This document shows positions 7,955-15,752 of a stretch of DNA of 19,562 nucleotides, piece by piece; position 1 is the first letter of the stretch; each line of letters opens with the position of its first letter. The notes under the pieces were generated by a model, which saw nothing but the letters and a program-made list of their open reading frames with translations, had not been told where the DNA came from and ran no database searches. The position numbers and the translations under genes are program-made. The DNA comes from Spyradomonas excrementavium. GTDB lineage: Bacteria > Cyanobacteriota > Vampirovibrionia > Gastranaerophilales > Gastranaerophilaceae. The DNA is taken from positions 1-19,562 of the forward strand of contig DVOA01000044.1 in NCBI GenBank assembly GCA_018714005.1, written 5' to 3'.

Positions 7955-8830
7955 TTGGCACTAACATTTCAGGAATTAATTCTAAATTTATCAAAATTTT
8001 GGTCAGACTATGGCTGCATAATCCAACAGCCTTATGATATTGAAAAAGGCGCAAGCACAATGAATCCGGCAACTTTTTTGCGTTCATTGGGGCCGGAACC
8101 GTGGAATACGGCAATGGTCGAGCCATGCAGACGCCCGACTGACGCCAGATACGGCGAAAACCCGAACAGACTGGGTCATTATTTCCAATATCAGGTTATT
8201 TTGAAACCATCTCCGGACAACGCTCAGGAATTGTACCTCAAAAGCCTTGAAGCGATGGGAATTGACCTTTCAAAACATGATGTCAGGTTTGTCGAAGACA
8301 ACTGGGAATCACCCACCCTCGGTGCGGCCGGTGTAGGCTGGGAAGTTTGGCTTGACGGGATGGAAATTACGCAGTTTACCTATTTCCAGCAGGTCGGCGG
8401 GCTTGAAATTCGCCCTGTTGCCCTTGAATTGACATACGGGCTTGAACGTATTGCAATGTATCTTCAAAATGTTAATTCTGTTTTTGACGTTATGTGGAAC
8501 AAAAACCTGAAATACGGCGAAATTTATCTTCAAAACGAAATTGAACAGTCAAAATACAATTTTGAAGTTTCAGATGCGGCGAGATTGTTCAAGTTATTTG
8601 ACCTTTATCAGGAAGAAGTCGAAAATTGCGTAAAAAACGAGCTTGTTCTTCCTGCATATGATTATGTTTTAAAATGCTCGCATGATTTCAACCTGCTTGA
8701 TGCCAGAGGCGTAATAAGCAAGGATGAAAGAATAAATTACATAAACAGGGTAAGAAGAATGGCGGCGATGGTCGCAAAATTATACGTTGAACAACGAGAA
8801 AAACTGGGATTCCCCCTTTTGAAGAAATAG
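7955..8830 (+). CDS. glyQ: Glycyl-tRNA synthetase alpha subunit GlyQ
   Basis: 291 aa, full length. The alpha subunit carries the class II catalytic core; with GlyS (beta) it forms the alpha2-beta2 enzyme that charges tRNA-Gly. The N terminus (LTFQELILNLSKFW, then GCIIQQPYDIEKGAST) and the blocks EPCRRPTDARYGENPNRLGHY and FQYQVILKPSP are nearly invariant in GlyQ. The TTG at 7955 is the best start, with AGGA 8 nt upstream. The only nearby ATG, at 7947, is out of frame and stops after five codons. glyS is not next to it: an amino-acid permease follows after 18 nt. Split glyQ/glyS loci are usual in cyanobacteria, which supports the taxonomic guess. Confidence 0.97.
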   Translation: MALTFQELILNLSKFWSDYGCIIQQPYDIEKGASTMNPATFLRSLGPEPWNTAMVEPCRRPTDARYGENPNRLGHYFQYQVILKPSPDNAQELYLKSLEAMGIDLSKHDVRFVEDNWESPTLGAAGVGWEVWLDGMEITQFTYFQQVGGLEIRPVALELTYGLERIAMYLQNVNSVFDVMWNKNLKYGEIYLQNEIEQSKYNFEVSDAARLFKLFDLYQEEVENCVKNELVLPAYDYVLKCSHDFNLLDARGVISKDERINYINRVRRMAAMVAKLYVEQREKLGFPLLKK

Positions 8831-8848
8831 AATATAAGGAAAAATTAC

Positions 8849-10474
8849 ATGCCCCACGAAAAAGAAGTAACAGAAGCAGGACTGGTCGAACATTTTGTTT
8901 CAAAATTATTAAAAACCAAAAATCCGGATGATATGATTGCAGATTCCAAAGAAACCGGATTGAATAAAACCCTTAACTGGGTGGATTTGATTATTCTGGG
9001 TATCGGTGCGGTAATCGGTGCCGGAATTTTCTCAATGGTCGGTTCGGCTGTCGTCGGAACGAACGGACATCCCGGTGCAGGCCCGGCGCTTGTTATATCT
9101 ATGATAATTGCGGCGATTGCCTGCATATTTTCAGCGCTTTGTTATGCTGAATTTGCCTCCATGATACCGGTTTCGGGAGGTGTTTATACATATACATTTG
9201 CCACAATGGGTGAATTGGCGGCATGGATGGTCGGATGGGTCTTAATGCTCCAGTACACAATCGGAAACATTGCAGTAGCTTGCAGCTGGACGGGTTATTT
9301 GCTCCAGTTTTTACGCGGATTTGAGCCTTATACAGCCCATCTTCCCGCAGCTTTGCAATCAATCTGCCACCACATAATGTATCCCCCGCTCTGGCTTGTG
9401 AGCGATTACGGAACAGCTTCCGCAGCGTATGTAAAAATGGGTCTTAACCCCGCCGAGCACATTCCGCACCTTTTCGGGCTTATTCCGATATCAATAAATG
9501 TTCCGGCAATTGCAATGATATTGCTGGTTACAGCGATTCTCGTAAAAGGCATTTCAGAATCCAAAAATATGGCAGGGATAATGGTTGTTATTAAACTGCT
9601 TGTTATTGCCCTGTTCATAGGCGTAGGCGCTTTTTACGTAAAACCCGGAAACTGGGTTCCTTTCATGCCTAACGGAATCGGCAGCGTTCTTATCAGCGCG
9701 TTTACGATTTTCTTTGCATATACAGGCTTTGACGCAATTTCAACAGCCGCAGAAGAAACCAAAAATCCTCAAAAAGATGTTCCGATTGGCATTATCGGCA
9801 CACTTTTAGCGTGCACGGTCGTGTATATATTTGTAGCGCTTGTTTTAACGGGTGTTGTTAAATGGGATATGATTAATATCCACGCGCCTATTGCGCATGC
9901 AATGCAAATGACGGGGCAAAACTGGGTTGCAGGGCTGATTTCAGTCGGTGCGTTGACCGGTTTGACCTCGGTATTGCTGGTTATGCAGCTTGCCGCAACA
10001 AGAATCCTTTTTGCTATGGCACGTGACAATTTCTTCCCGACAATATTGAAAAAAGTGCACCCTGTTTACAAAACTCCCCACGTAATCACATGGCTTGTGG
10101 GCTCAGCAATGGTTATCGGGTGTTTGTTCCTTGATTTGAACCTTGCTGCCCAGCTTTGTATCTTCAGCGTGTTCACATCGTTCATTATTGTTTGTATCGG
10201 GGTGCTGATTTTAAGAAAAACCGACCCGAACCGCCACAGACCGTTCAAAGTGCCGTTTTCACCGTTCTTCCCGGCAATGGGCATATTGCTTTGCGGTACA
10301 TTGATGTGCGTAGCTATCGCAAGCATGGGCAAAACAGCGCTTCTGTTCCCGCTCTGGCTATTAATCGGGCTTTCAATCTACGCTTTTTACGGCTACAAGA
10401 GAAACCGCAGAATTGAGGGCATTGAAGAACGCAGAAAAGCCAACAAAGAAGCCCGCGAAAAGGCACAATTATAA
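8849..10474 (+). CDS. APC-superfamily amino-acid permease (cationic amino-acid transporter-like)
   Basis: 541 aa integral membrane protein with about 12 hydrophobic segments. The first has the substrate-backbone loop GIGAVIGAGIF (51-61). CYAEFASMIPVSGGVYTYTF (98-117), followed by GELAAWMVGW (121-130), is characteristic of the CAT/YfnA branch, as is FFAYTGFDAISTAAEE with NPQKDVPIGI. An extended loop (about 155-205) separates early helices. The tail is basic and charged (from about 505). Members import amino acids such as arginine, lysine or branched-chain residues by proton coupling; the substrate here cannot be read from sequence. It sits 18 nt after glyQ with AAGGA 8 nt before its ATG, so the two are cotranscribed, ending at the terminator at 10491-10520. 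Confidence 0.92.
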   Translation: MPHEKEVTEAGLVEHFVSKLLKTKNPDDMIADSKETGLNKTLNWVDLIILGIGAVIGAGIFSMVGSAVVGTNGHPGAGPALVISMIIAAIACIFSALCYAEFASMIPVSGGVYTYTFATMGELAAWMVGWVLMLQYTIGNIAVACSWTGYLLQFLRGFEPYTAHLPAALQSICHHIMYPPLWLVSDYGTASAAYVKMGLNPAEHIPHLFGLIPISINVPAIAMILLVTAILVKGISESKNMAGIMVVIKLLVIALFIGVGAFYVKPGNWVPFMPNGIGSVLISAFTIFFAYTGFDAISTAAEETKNPQKDVPIGIIGTLLACTVVYIFVALVLTGVVKWDMINIHAPIAHAMQMTGQNWVAGLISVGALTGLTSVLLVMQLAATRILFAMARDNFFPTILKKVHPVYKTPHVITWLVGSAMVIGCLFLDLNLAAQLCIFSVFTSFIIVCIGVLILRKTDPNRHRPFKVPFSPFFPAMGILLCGTLMCVAIASMGKTALLFPLWLLIGLSIYAFYGYKRNRRIEGIEERRKANKEAREKAQL

Positions 10475-10490
10475 AAAACAACTTTCATAT

Positions 10491-10520
10491 AAAAAAGCCG
10501 CCCAATCAGGCGGCTTTTTT
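10491..10520. terminator. Bidirectional intrinsic terminator between the permease gene and sahH
   Basis: Six A residues, stem GCCGCC (10497-10502), loop CAATCA, stem GGCGGC (10509-10514), six T residues. It is symmetrical and so serves both convergent genes: 17 nt after the permease stop and 17 nt after the sahH stop. Confidence 0.92.
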
Positions 10521-10536
10521 GTTTCCTGTTTGCAAC

Positions 10537-11811
10537 TTAAACAGTACCGGAATTCCAGCTGTGCAGGTATTCTTCCTGCTCCGGAGTCAAAGTGTCAATT
10601 TTAATGCCCATGGATTCAAGTTTTATTTTTGCAATCTCAACATCGACTTCATGAGGGAGGGTGTACATCTTGTTTTCGAGCTTGCCCTGATTTTTAACAA
10701 TGTATTCCATCCCGAGAGCCTGATTAGCAAAGCTCATATCCATAACCGACGCCGGATGGCCTTCCGCAGCGACGAGATTAACAAGTCTGCCCTCGGCAAG
10801 AACATAAATTGACTTGCCGTTTTTGAGTTTGTACTCTTCAAGCGACGGTCTGATTTGTCTGATTTCGGTTGTTTCTTTTTTCAGGCCGTTAACGTTAACT
10901 TCAACATCAAAATGCCCTGCGTTGCAAACAAAAGCGCCATCTTTCATCGTGAGCATGTGGTGAACGTCAACAACGTTCTTGTCGCCCGTGATAGAGATGA
11001 AAATATCGCCGATTTTTGCAGCTTCTGCGATAGGCATTACGCTGTAGCCCTCCATCGCCGCTTCCAGAGCTTTCAGGGGGTCAACTTCCGTGACAATAAC
11101 GTTTGCGCCGAGCCCTCTTGCTCTCATTGCAGCGCCTTTTCCGCACCAGCCGTAACCGCAAACAACAAATGTTTTGCCGGAAAGCAGGATATTTGTTGCG
11201 CGGATAATACCGTCGATTGCGCTCTGGCCTGTTCCGTATCTGTTGTCGTAAAGGTGTTTTGTTAAGCTGTTATTTACGCCCACAGCAGGGAATTTCAGGC
11301 TTCCGTCCGCTTCCATCGCCTCAAGACGGATGATTCCCGTTGTAGTTTCTTCGGTTGAGCCGATAATATTTTCGATTAATTCAGGTTTGTTCTTGTGAAT
11401 GGTCGCAACAAGGTCGCAGCCATCGTCAATAACCAGATGGGGCTTGTGATTCAAAACTTCTTCAACGTGTTTTGCGTAAGTTTCGGAAGATTCGCCCGCA
11501 TAACCGAAAACAGGGATTCCCCAGTATTTTACGAGTGCTGCAGCAACGTCATCCTGCGTTGAAAGCGGGTTAGATGCCGCCAAAACTGCGTCCGCACCGC
11601 CCTCTTTCATTGCAATACAAAGCGCTGCGGTTTCTTTTGTAACATGCACGCATGCCGTCAACCGCAAACCCTTAAACGGCTGCTCTTTTTTGAATCTTGC
11701 TTTAATTCTTTCCAGAACCGGCATATCTTTCATTGCCCATTCAATATTATTTTTGCCCTGTTCTGCCAGAGCCATATCTTTGACGTCGCATTTTATCGCT
11801 GTCATCGGCAT
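10537..11811 (-). CDS. sahH: Adenosylhomocysteinase SahH
   Basis: 424 aa. It hydrolyses S-adenosylhomocysteine to adenosine and homocysteine, recycling the product of SAM-dependent methylation. The size matches the compact form common in cyanobacteria, archaea and thermophiles, lacking the ~40-residue insertion of long forms. Visible blocks are ACVHVTKETAAL (53-64), CNP-loop-like ASNPLSTQDDVAAAL (79-93), VNNSLTKHLYDNRYGTGQS (179-197, substrate Lys at K185), and the NAD Rossmann loop CGYGWCGKG (218-226). NAGHFDVEV and LAEGRLVNL follow. GGAG 7 nt upstream favours the first of two in-frame ATGs. No SAH riboswitch is seen in the short leader. Monocistronic, divergent from gpsA. Confidence 0.97.
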   Translation of the reverse strand: MPMTAIKCDVKDMALAEQGKNNIEWAMKDMPVLERIKARFKKEQPFKGLRLTACVHVTKETAALCIAMKEGGADAVLAASNPLSTQDDVAAALVKYWGIPVFGYAGESSETYAKHVEEVLNHKPHLVIDDGCDLVATIHKNKPELIENIIGSTEETTTGIIRLEAMEADGSLKFPAVGVNNSLTKHLYDNRYGTGQSAIDGIIRATNILLSGKTFVVCGYGWCGKGAAMRARGLGANVIVTEVDPLKALEAAMEGYSVMPIAEAAKIGDIFISITGDKNVVDVHHMLTMKDGAFVCNAGHFDVEVNVNGLKKETTEIRQIRPSLEEYKLKNGKSIYVLAEGRLVNLVAAEGHPASVMDMSFANQALGMEYIVKNQGKLENKMYTLPHEVDVEIAKIKLESMGIKIDTLTPEQEEYLHSWNSGTV

Positions 11812-11852
11812 TTTTCTCTCCTTTTTGCTTTGAAATCGGCTAATACACTACA

Positions 11853-11879
11853 ATTTTAGCATAAATTAACACGTGTAAA
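11853..11879 (-). promoter_or_regulatory. sahH promoter (extended -10)
   Basis: Minus strand TGCTAAAAT (11853-11861) preceded by TTTACA (11874-11879), with a rather short 15-nt spacer. The extended -10 is identical to those of lysA and trmL. Predicted leader is about 35 nt. Confidence 0.6.
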
Positions 11880-11883
11880 GCTT

Positions 11884-11912
11884 TTTACAAATTTTCTTTA
11901 ATAATTTATAAT
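11884..11912 (+). promoter_or_regulatory. gpsA promoter
   Basis: TTTACA (11884-11889), a 17-nt spacer and a perfect TATAAT (11907-11912), about 27 nt before the gpsA ATG. It is back to back with the sahH promoter, the two -35 boxes about 4 nt apart. Confidence 0.75.
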
Positions 11913-11938
11913 AAATGAATCAGAAAAGAGGTTAATTT

Positions 11939-12928
11939 ATGAAACTTACTGTATTAGGTGCGGGCTGCTGGGGACTTACGCTGACGTGGCTTTTGACCAA
12001 CAATTTTGAAAAAGTTACTGTATGGGGACGGGATGTAGATATTTCTGACGAACTCAGAACGAAAAAATCAGTAAAAAAGCCCATCGAAATCCAATTGCAG
12101 GACAAAGTTGAAGTCACCTCAGACCTTGAAAAAGCCGTTTTGGACGCTGATATCATTCTGCTTGTTGTTGCGACTTCCGGGATTCGTGAAGTTTGCAAAA
12201 ATCTTGCAAAAATCGGCTTAAAAAAGCACCAGATTCTCGTAAACACCTCAAAAGGCCTTGAATTACCCTCTTTGATGAGGATGAGCGAGGTTATGAAAGA
12301 GGAATTGCCCGACGCAAACATCGCAATCCTTTCCGGCCCGACCTTAGCCAAAGAAGTGCTCGCCGGCTGCCCCACAGCGGCTTCTGTGGCCTGCGAAAAC
12401 ATGGAAATCGCAAAATATGTGCAGGAAAAACTAACAGTTCCGTCAAAATTCCGCCTTTACACGAACGATGACGTAATAGGCGTTGAGCTGGGCGGCAGTT
12501 TAAAGAACGTAATCGCGATTGCGTCAGGGTTTGCGGGTGCTTTGAACCTCGGCGACAACTGCAAAGGTGCACTTTTGACCCGCGGAATGGCCGAAATCGT
12601 CAGAATCAGCGTTGCTCTGGGCGCAAAACCCGCTACTTTATACGGTTTATCCGGTATGGGCGATTTGATTGCAACCTGCTCAAGCCCGTTGTCCAGAAAT
12701 TACACGGTTGGTTCAATGATTGGCAAGGGTAAAAAAATTAACGATATTTTGAGTGAGCTGGGCTCGGTTGCCGAGGGTGTGAAAACCTCAAAAGCCGTTT
12801 GTGAGCTGGCAAAGAAGCTCAATCTTGAAGTTCCTGTTTCAGCGGCAATTTATGAAGCCGTTTACACTGAAATCACGCCGCAGGAGGTTCTGGACAAGTT
12901 GATGAACAGGAAATTGAAGCAAGAATAA
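11939..12928 (+). CDS. gpsA: NAD(P)-dependent glycerol-3-phosphate dehydrogenase GpsA
   Basis: 329 aa, typical length. It reduces dihydroxyacetone phosphate to sn-glycerol 3-phosphate, the backbone for phospholipids. The N-terminal Rossmann loop is GAGCWG (7-12), followed by VTVWGRD. NTSKGLE (102-108) and LSGPTLAKEV (131-140) are the central signatures. The C-terminal helical domain begins with GVELGGSLKNVIAIASG, where K189 is the expected catalytic lysine, and includes LGDNCKGALLTRGMAEI and GLSGMGDLIATCSSPLSRN. GAGG lies about 8 nt before the ATG. Single gene with its own promoter; only a weak hairpin follows, then repeats. Confidence 0.97.
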   Translation: MKLTVLGAGCWGLTLTWLLTNNFEKVTVWGRDVDISDELRTKKSVKKPIEIQLQDKVEVTSDLEKAVLDADIILLVVATSGIREVCKNLAKIGLKKHQILVNTSKGLELPSLMRMSEVMKEELPDANIAILSGPTLAKEVLAGCPTAASVACENMEIAKYVQEKLTVPSKFRLYTNDDVIGVELGGSLKNVIAIASGFAGALNLGDNCKGALLTRGMAEIVRISVALGAKPATLYGLSGMGDLIATCSSPLSRNYTVGSMIGKGKKINDILSELGSVAEGVKTSKAVCELAKKLNLEVPVSAAIYEAVYTEITPQEVLDKLMNRKLKQE

Positions 12929-13229
12929 ACATTTTCTCCGGAGCGCGGAAAATTTTCACTCCCTCGTCCTCTGGGAGAGGGCTGGGGTGAGGGTGCGTCC
13001 GCTTGCAGCCAAAAAAGTCAAACAATTTCGCAAAAAATCACGTTTTTTCATTCCCTCAAACTGTAGATATTGCGCTCAAATCGCGGCATTTTTCTTTTCC
13101 GTTCCGATTCCCCCGGCAATGCCACGTTAATTTTGAATTTTTATAGCTTTTTGACGCCTCCTCCATAGTCACTGCAAAGAAAAATACCGCGGTTTGAGCT
13201 TTTCAGGTTTTTTGGGGGCGGTGGATGTT
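12929..13229. other. Gene-free gap holding structured element copy 2
   Basis: No coding frame is supportable. After gpsA come a weak hairpin, a GC-rich palindromic repeat remnant (12958-12998, with CCCTC and GGGTGAGGG), an AT-rich stretch, and the element at 13074-13199. No clear terminator for the acyltransferase gene on the minus strand was found. Confidence 0.65.
13074..13199 (-). ncRNA. Candidate structured element, copy 2
   Basis: Read on the minus strand, a 24-bp stem (arms 13176-13199 and 13074-13097; 22 Watson-Crick pairs, one G-T, one mismatch) encloses a 78-nt core (13098-13175). The core contains GTGACTATGG near its 5' side and ends with GGAATCGGAACGGA. The same core, also exactly 78 nt, is found at 17003-17080. 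The stem sequence differs from copy 1, but both arms changed together. Whether it acts as RNA or as folded DNA is not known, and the internal fold is unresolved. It could also be a mini mobile element with terminal inverted repeats. Confidence 0.6.
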
Positions 13230-13931
13230 TTAAATTTTTGAGTTGGTGAAATTTAGATTGAATTTTGTTTCAAAAGCTTTTTTCAGCGCCCCGCAAAGGT
13301 GTTCGCATGTGATTTCGGATGAAATTTCTTTTAAGGTGATAATCTTGTCCTGACGCGGTTCTTCGCCGAATATTTGGTTGATTTTTTCAGGGCAGTAATC
13401 AAAAAGAACAGAACCATGCTGCAAAATGCTGCCCTCTTTTCGGAATTGTGCTGAACCGACGAGTTTTTTCCCCCGAAAACTCAAATCTGCGCCCGTTGAA
13501 AGTGACATGCAGTACTCAAATTTAAGGCTGGCGGCACGTTTCGGGTTTTCTTCGGGGAATTCCGCATTTATCCCGAGTTTTTGAAACCCCGCTGCCAGAG
13601 CTCCGGAAATTTCTTTGTACGAAAGGGTTACAGAGCCGCCGTTTTCCAAAAAACCGCTTCTACAAGTAAAAGAATAGGTCAATTCATTATCATGCAAAAG
13701 CGCCCTGCCCCCCGTAAGCCGCCGCACAAGGTCGATTCCGCTCTTTTTGCAAAACTCCTCATTAACATGCGCCGCATTCTGATTTCTGCCTAAAGAAACG
13801 CATGCCGGCCTCCAGCCGTAAAAACGCAAAACAGGAATGCCGGTTTTTATTGTAAAATCAAGCATTTTTTCGTCAAAATCCATGTTAAAACGCCCGTCAT
13901 GGACGGAAAACGGCACAAAAACAGCCTCCAT
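13230..13931 (-). CDS. LipM/LplA-family octanoyl- or lipoyl-transferase
   Basis: 233 aa. It belongs to the biotin/lipoate A-B ligase fold that attaches octanoyl or lipoyl groups to carrier proteins such as GcvH or E2 subunits. Marks are RFYGWRPACVSLGRNQ (36-51), the glycine-rich RRLTGGRALLHDNELTYS (70-87) that binds the acyl/adenylate moiety, and GKKLVGSAQ (154-162) with the invariant lysine K156, followed by GSILQHGSVLFD. C141, shortly before the lysine motif, sits where the LipM acyl-thioester cysteine lies, so octanoyltransferase LipM is more likely than an ATP-using lipoate ligase. Somewhat shorter than LipM (~280 aa); the large C-terminal accessory domain of LplA is missing. The start overlaps the nnrD stop (TGATG), so it is cotranscribed with nnrD. 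Confidence 0.85.
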   Translation of the reverse strand: MEAVFVPFSVHDGRFNMDFDEKMLDFTIKTGIPVLRFYGWRPACVSLGRNQNAAHVNEEFCKKSGIDLVRRLTGGRALLHDNELTYSFTCRSGFLENGGSVTLSYKEISGALAAGFQKLGINAEFPEENPKRAASLKFEYCMSLSTGADLSFRGKKLVGSAQFRKEGSILQHGSVLFDYCPEKINQIFGEEPRQDKIITLKEISSEITCEHLCGALKKAFETKFNLNFTNSKI

Positions 13932-14806
13932 CAGCCGAGAATCCTCTTGAACGCCTCAGGGATTGCGTCTATAACGTCCTGTGCAAGAACGCAGTATTCC
14001 GTAAGGCTTTCAGCGGCAATTTCACCGCAAAGCCCGTGCAGAAAAACGCCCGCAATCGCAGCATTTTCGCAAGAAAGCCCCTGCGCAAGAAATGCGGAAA
14101 TAATTCCGGTCAAAACGTCGCCGGAACCGGCTTTTGCCAGCGCGGAGCTGCCGCTTGTGTTCTCAAAAAACCTGAAATCCTTTGTGCAAACAATTGTGCC
14201 GCTTCCTTTTAAAATTACGGTGCAATTGAATTTTTCTACGGCTCTTTTTGCTGCATTTGCCCTGTCTGCAAGGATTTCTTCAAGCGAAACATCAAGAAGC
14301 CGCGACATTTCCTTTGGATGAGGGGTTATGATGGAGTTTTTGGGGAGTTTTGTGATTTTTGAATCCGCAATCGCGTTCAATGCGTCGGCGTCAAGCACCA
14401 CAGGCGTTTCAATGTCTTTCATAAAGCCAAGCGCTTCATTTACGAACGCAAAAACCGCCGGATTGTCAGAAAGCCCCGGCCCAATTGCGATTACATTGTA
14501 TTTGTCGAGAAAAGGCTTGATTTCCGGAAAAGAATCGCTTGCAATGCACTGTTTATAAGAATCACGGAGCTTAAAAAAGGTCAAATTCGGGGTCAAAGCG
14601 GAGATATTGTTGATTACGGTTTCAATTGTGGCAAGGGAAACAAGCCCTGCGCCGCTTTTCAGTGCCGAAACTGCGCTCAAATACGCCGCACCCTGATAAT
14701 TCAAGCTTCCGGCGATAGTTAAAATGCGCCCGAAAGTGCCTTTGTTGGAGTTTTCAGGGCGTTTTGGGATTAAATATTTTACGGTATTTTTTTCGATTTT
14801 ATCCAT
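13931..14806 (-). CDS. nnrD: ADP/ATP-dependent NAD(P)H-hydrate dehydratase NnrD (single domain)
   Basis: 291 aa. It repairs damaged NAD(P)H hydrates back to NAD(P)H. Ribokinase-like fold: GTFGRILTIAGS (23-34) and the GAAYLSAVSALKSGAGLV block (39-56), IAIGPGLSDNP (107-117), VVLDADALNAIA (136-147), ITPHPKEMSRLL (160-171), LKGSGTIV (199-206) and the catalytic AKAGSGDVLTG (224-234) with D230. Many bacteria fuse this to the NnrE epimerase domain (YjeF N-terminal), but that ~200-residue domain is absent here and no nnrE lies in the window. It overlaps trmL by 8 nt at its 5' end and the acyltransferase by 1 nt at its 3' end, a tight operon. Confidence 0.94.
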   Translation of the reverse strand: MDKIEKNTVKYLIPKRPENSNKGTFGRILTIAGSLNYQGAAYLSAVSALKSGAGLVSLATIETVINNISALTPNLTFFKLRDSYKQCIASDSFPEIKPFLDKYNVIAIGPGLSDNPAVFAFVNEALGFMKDIETPVVLDADALNAIADSKITKLPKNSIITPHPKEMSRLLDVSLEEILADRANAAKRAVEKFNCTVILKGSGTIVCTKDFRFFENTSGSSALAKAGSGDVLTGIISAFLAQGLSCENAAIAGVFLHGLCGEIAAESLTEYCVLAQDVIDAIPEAFKRILG

Positions 14807-15260
14807 TTTGCCTCAATGCCTCATAAACAACGATTGCCACGGAATTCGAGAGGTTCAGGCTCCTTTGGCCGTCTTGCATGGGGATTGTGATTGAATGTGA
14901 GCCCTGCGAAAGCAGCAAATCCTCCGGCAGCCCTCTGGTTTCCGGCCCGAATACGAAAAAGTCGCCGTCTTTGAACTTTACGTCCGTGTAGCGGTTGCTG
15001 GTTTTGGTCGTGAGGTAGTAAAAATCCCTGTCCGGAAATTCTTCATACAAATCCTCAAGTTTTTCGACCCTTTTTATGTTTACAGAATCCCAATAATCAA
15101 GCCCCGCGCGTTTTAAGTGGCGGCTGTCAATTGAAAATCCGAGTTTTCCGACCAGATAAACGTCAGCGTTTGTGCATGCGGCGAGGCGCACGATATTCCC
15201 CGTATTCTGGGGGATTTCAGGTTCGTAAAGGACTATGTTGAATTTGGTTTTGATGTTCAT
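14799..15260 (-). CDS. trmL: tRNA (cytidine/uridine-34-2'-O)-methyltransferase TrmL
   Basis: 153 aa from the ATG at 15260, matching the usual ~155. It methylates the ribose of the tRNA wobble nucleotide using SAM. SPOUT-fold marks: the N-terminal LYEPEIPQNTGNIVRLAA, then FGPETRGLP and IPMQDGQRSLNLSNSVAI, which form the C-terminal knot and SAM site. The frame stays open upstream to a GTG at 15308, but that extension runs into a REPIN repeat and adds nothing conserved, so I reject it. No Shine-Dalgarno precedes the ATG, and an extended -10 (15269-15277) ends only about 9 nt upstream, implying a nearly leaderless mRNA. First gene of trmL-nnrD-acyltransferase. Confidence 0.94.
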   Translation of the reverse strand: MNIKTKFNIVLYEPEIPQNTGNIVRLAACTNADVYLVGKLGFSIDSRHLKRAGLDYWDSVNIKRVEKLEDLYEEFPDRDFYYLTTKTSNRYTDVKFKDGDFFVFGPETRGLPEDLLLSQGSHSITIPMQDGQRSLNLSNSVAIVVYEALRQNG

Positions 15261-15268
15261 TTGTGTTG

Positions 15269-15298
15269 ATTTTAGCACAAATTCCGTAAATAACACAA
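15269..15298 (-). promoter_or_regulatory. trmL operon promoter, giving a near-leaderless mRNA
   Basis: Minus strand TTGTGT (15293-15298), an 18-nt spacer and TAAAAT (15269-15274) with the TGC extension. The expected start of transcription (about 15262) is within a few bases of the ATG at 15260. Confidence 0.55.
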
Positions 15299-15303
15299 AA
15301 ATT

Positions 15304-15416
15304 GTCACCCTGAACTTGATTCAGGGCCGCAAGGGCTTGAAAATTGTGCTTCCGGCGGCAAGATTCGGGCTTATCGACTTCAATCTTGCGATTCCGAAAC
15401 GAGTTCGGAATGACGG
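15304..15416. repeat. REPIN-like unit 3
   Basis: Left palindrome with loop CTTGA, right palindrome ATTCCGAA-ACGAG-TTCGGAAT. Its internal spacer is nearly identical to that of unit 5 (GCTTCCGGCGGCAAGATTC segment). The unit abuts the trmL promoter. Confidence 0.85.
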
Positions 15417-15425
15417 CACGATTTT

Positions 15426-15509
15426 CGTCACCCTGAACTTGTTTCAGGGTCGCAAGGGCGGTGATTATAAACTTCAACCTTGCGATTCCGGGTCAAGCCC
15501 GGAATGACG
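15426..15509. repeat. REPIN-like unit 4 (short spacer form)
   Basis: The right palindrome is ATTCCGGG-TCAAG-CCCGGAAT: the inner stem pairs are changed on both sides relative to ATTCCGAA/TTCGGAAT, so pairing is kept. The short spacer resembles that of unit 2. Confidence 0.85.
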
Positions 15510-15519
15510 GCTCTATTCT

Positions 15520-15631
15520 GTCACCCTGAACTCGTTTCAGGGTCGCAAGGGTGTGAAAATCGCGCTTCCGGCGGCAAGATTCGGGCTTATCAACTTCAAT
15601 CTTGCGATTCCGAATCAAGTTCGGAATGACG
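15520..15631. repeat. REPIN-like unit 5
   Basis: Left palindrome with loop CTCGT, inner flanks TCGCAAG/CTTGCGA, right palindrome ATTCCGAA-TCAAG-TTCGGAAT. Third of three units in head-to-tail order between trmL and prs. Together with units 3 and 4 it fills the ~440-bp gap; I see no gene there. Confidence 0.85.
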
Positions 15632-15685
15632 GCATACTTTTTTGCCACCAAGAACCTGTCTGACTGCTTTTTCAAAAAGCTTAAT

Positions 15686-15714
15686 AAAAAGCAGGACAGG
15701 CGTTTGCCTGTCCT
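15686..15714 (-). terminator. Intrinsic terminator of prs
   Basis: On the minus strand AGGACAGGC (15706-15714) pairs perfectly with GCCTGTCCT (15693-15701) around a 4-nt loop, followed by GC and five T residues. It begins 38 nt after the prs stop codon. Confidence 0.88.
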
Positions 15715-15752
15715 TGAACTCTCTCTTAACATTTGTTGTTGTTAGGATGTTG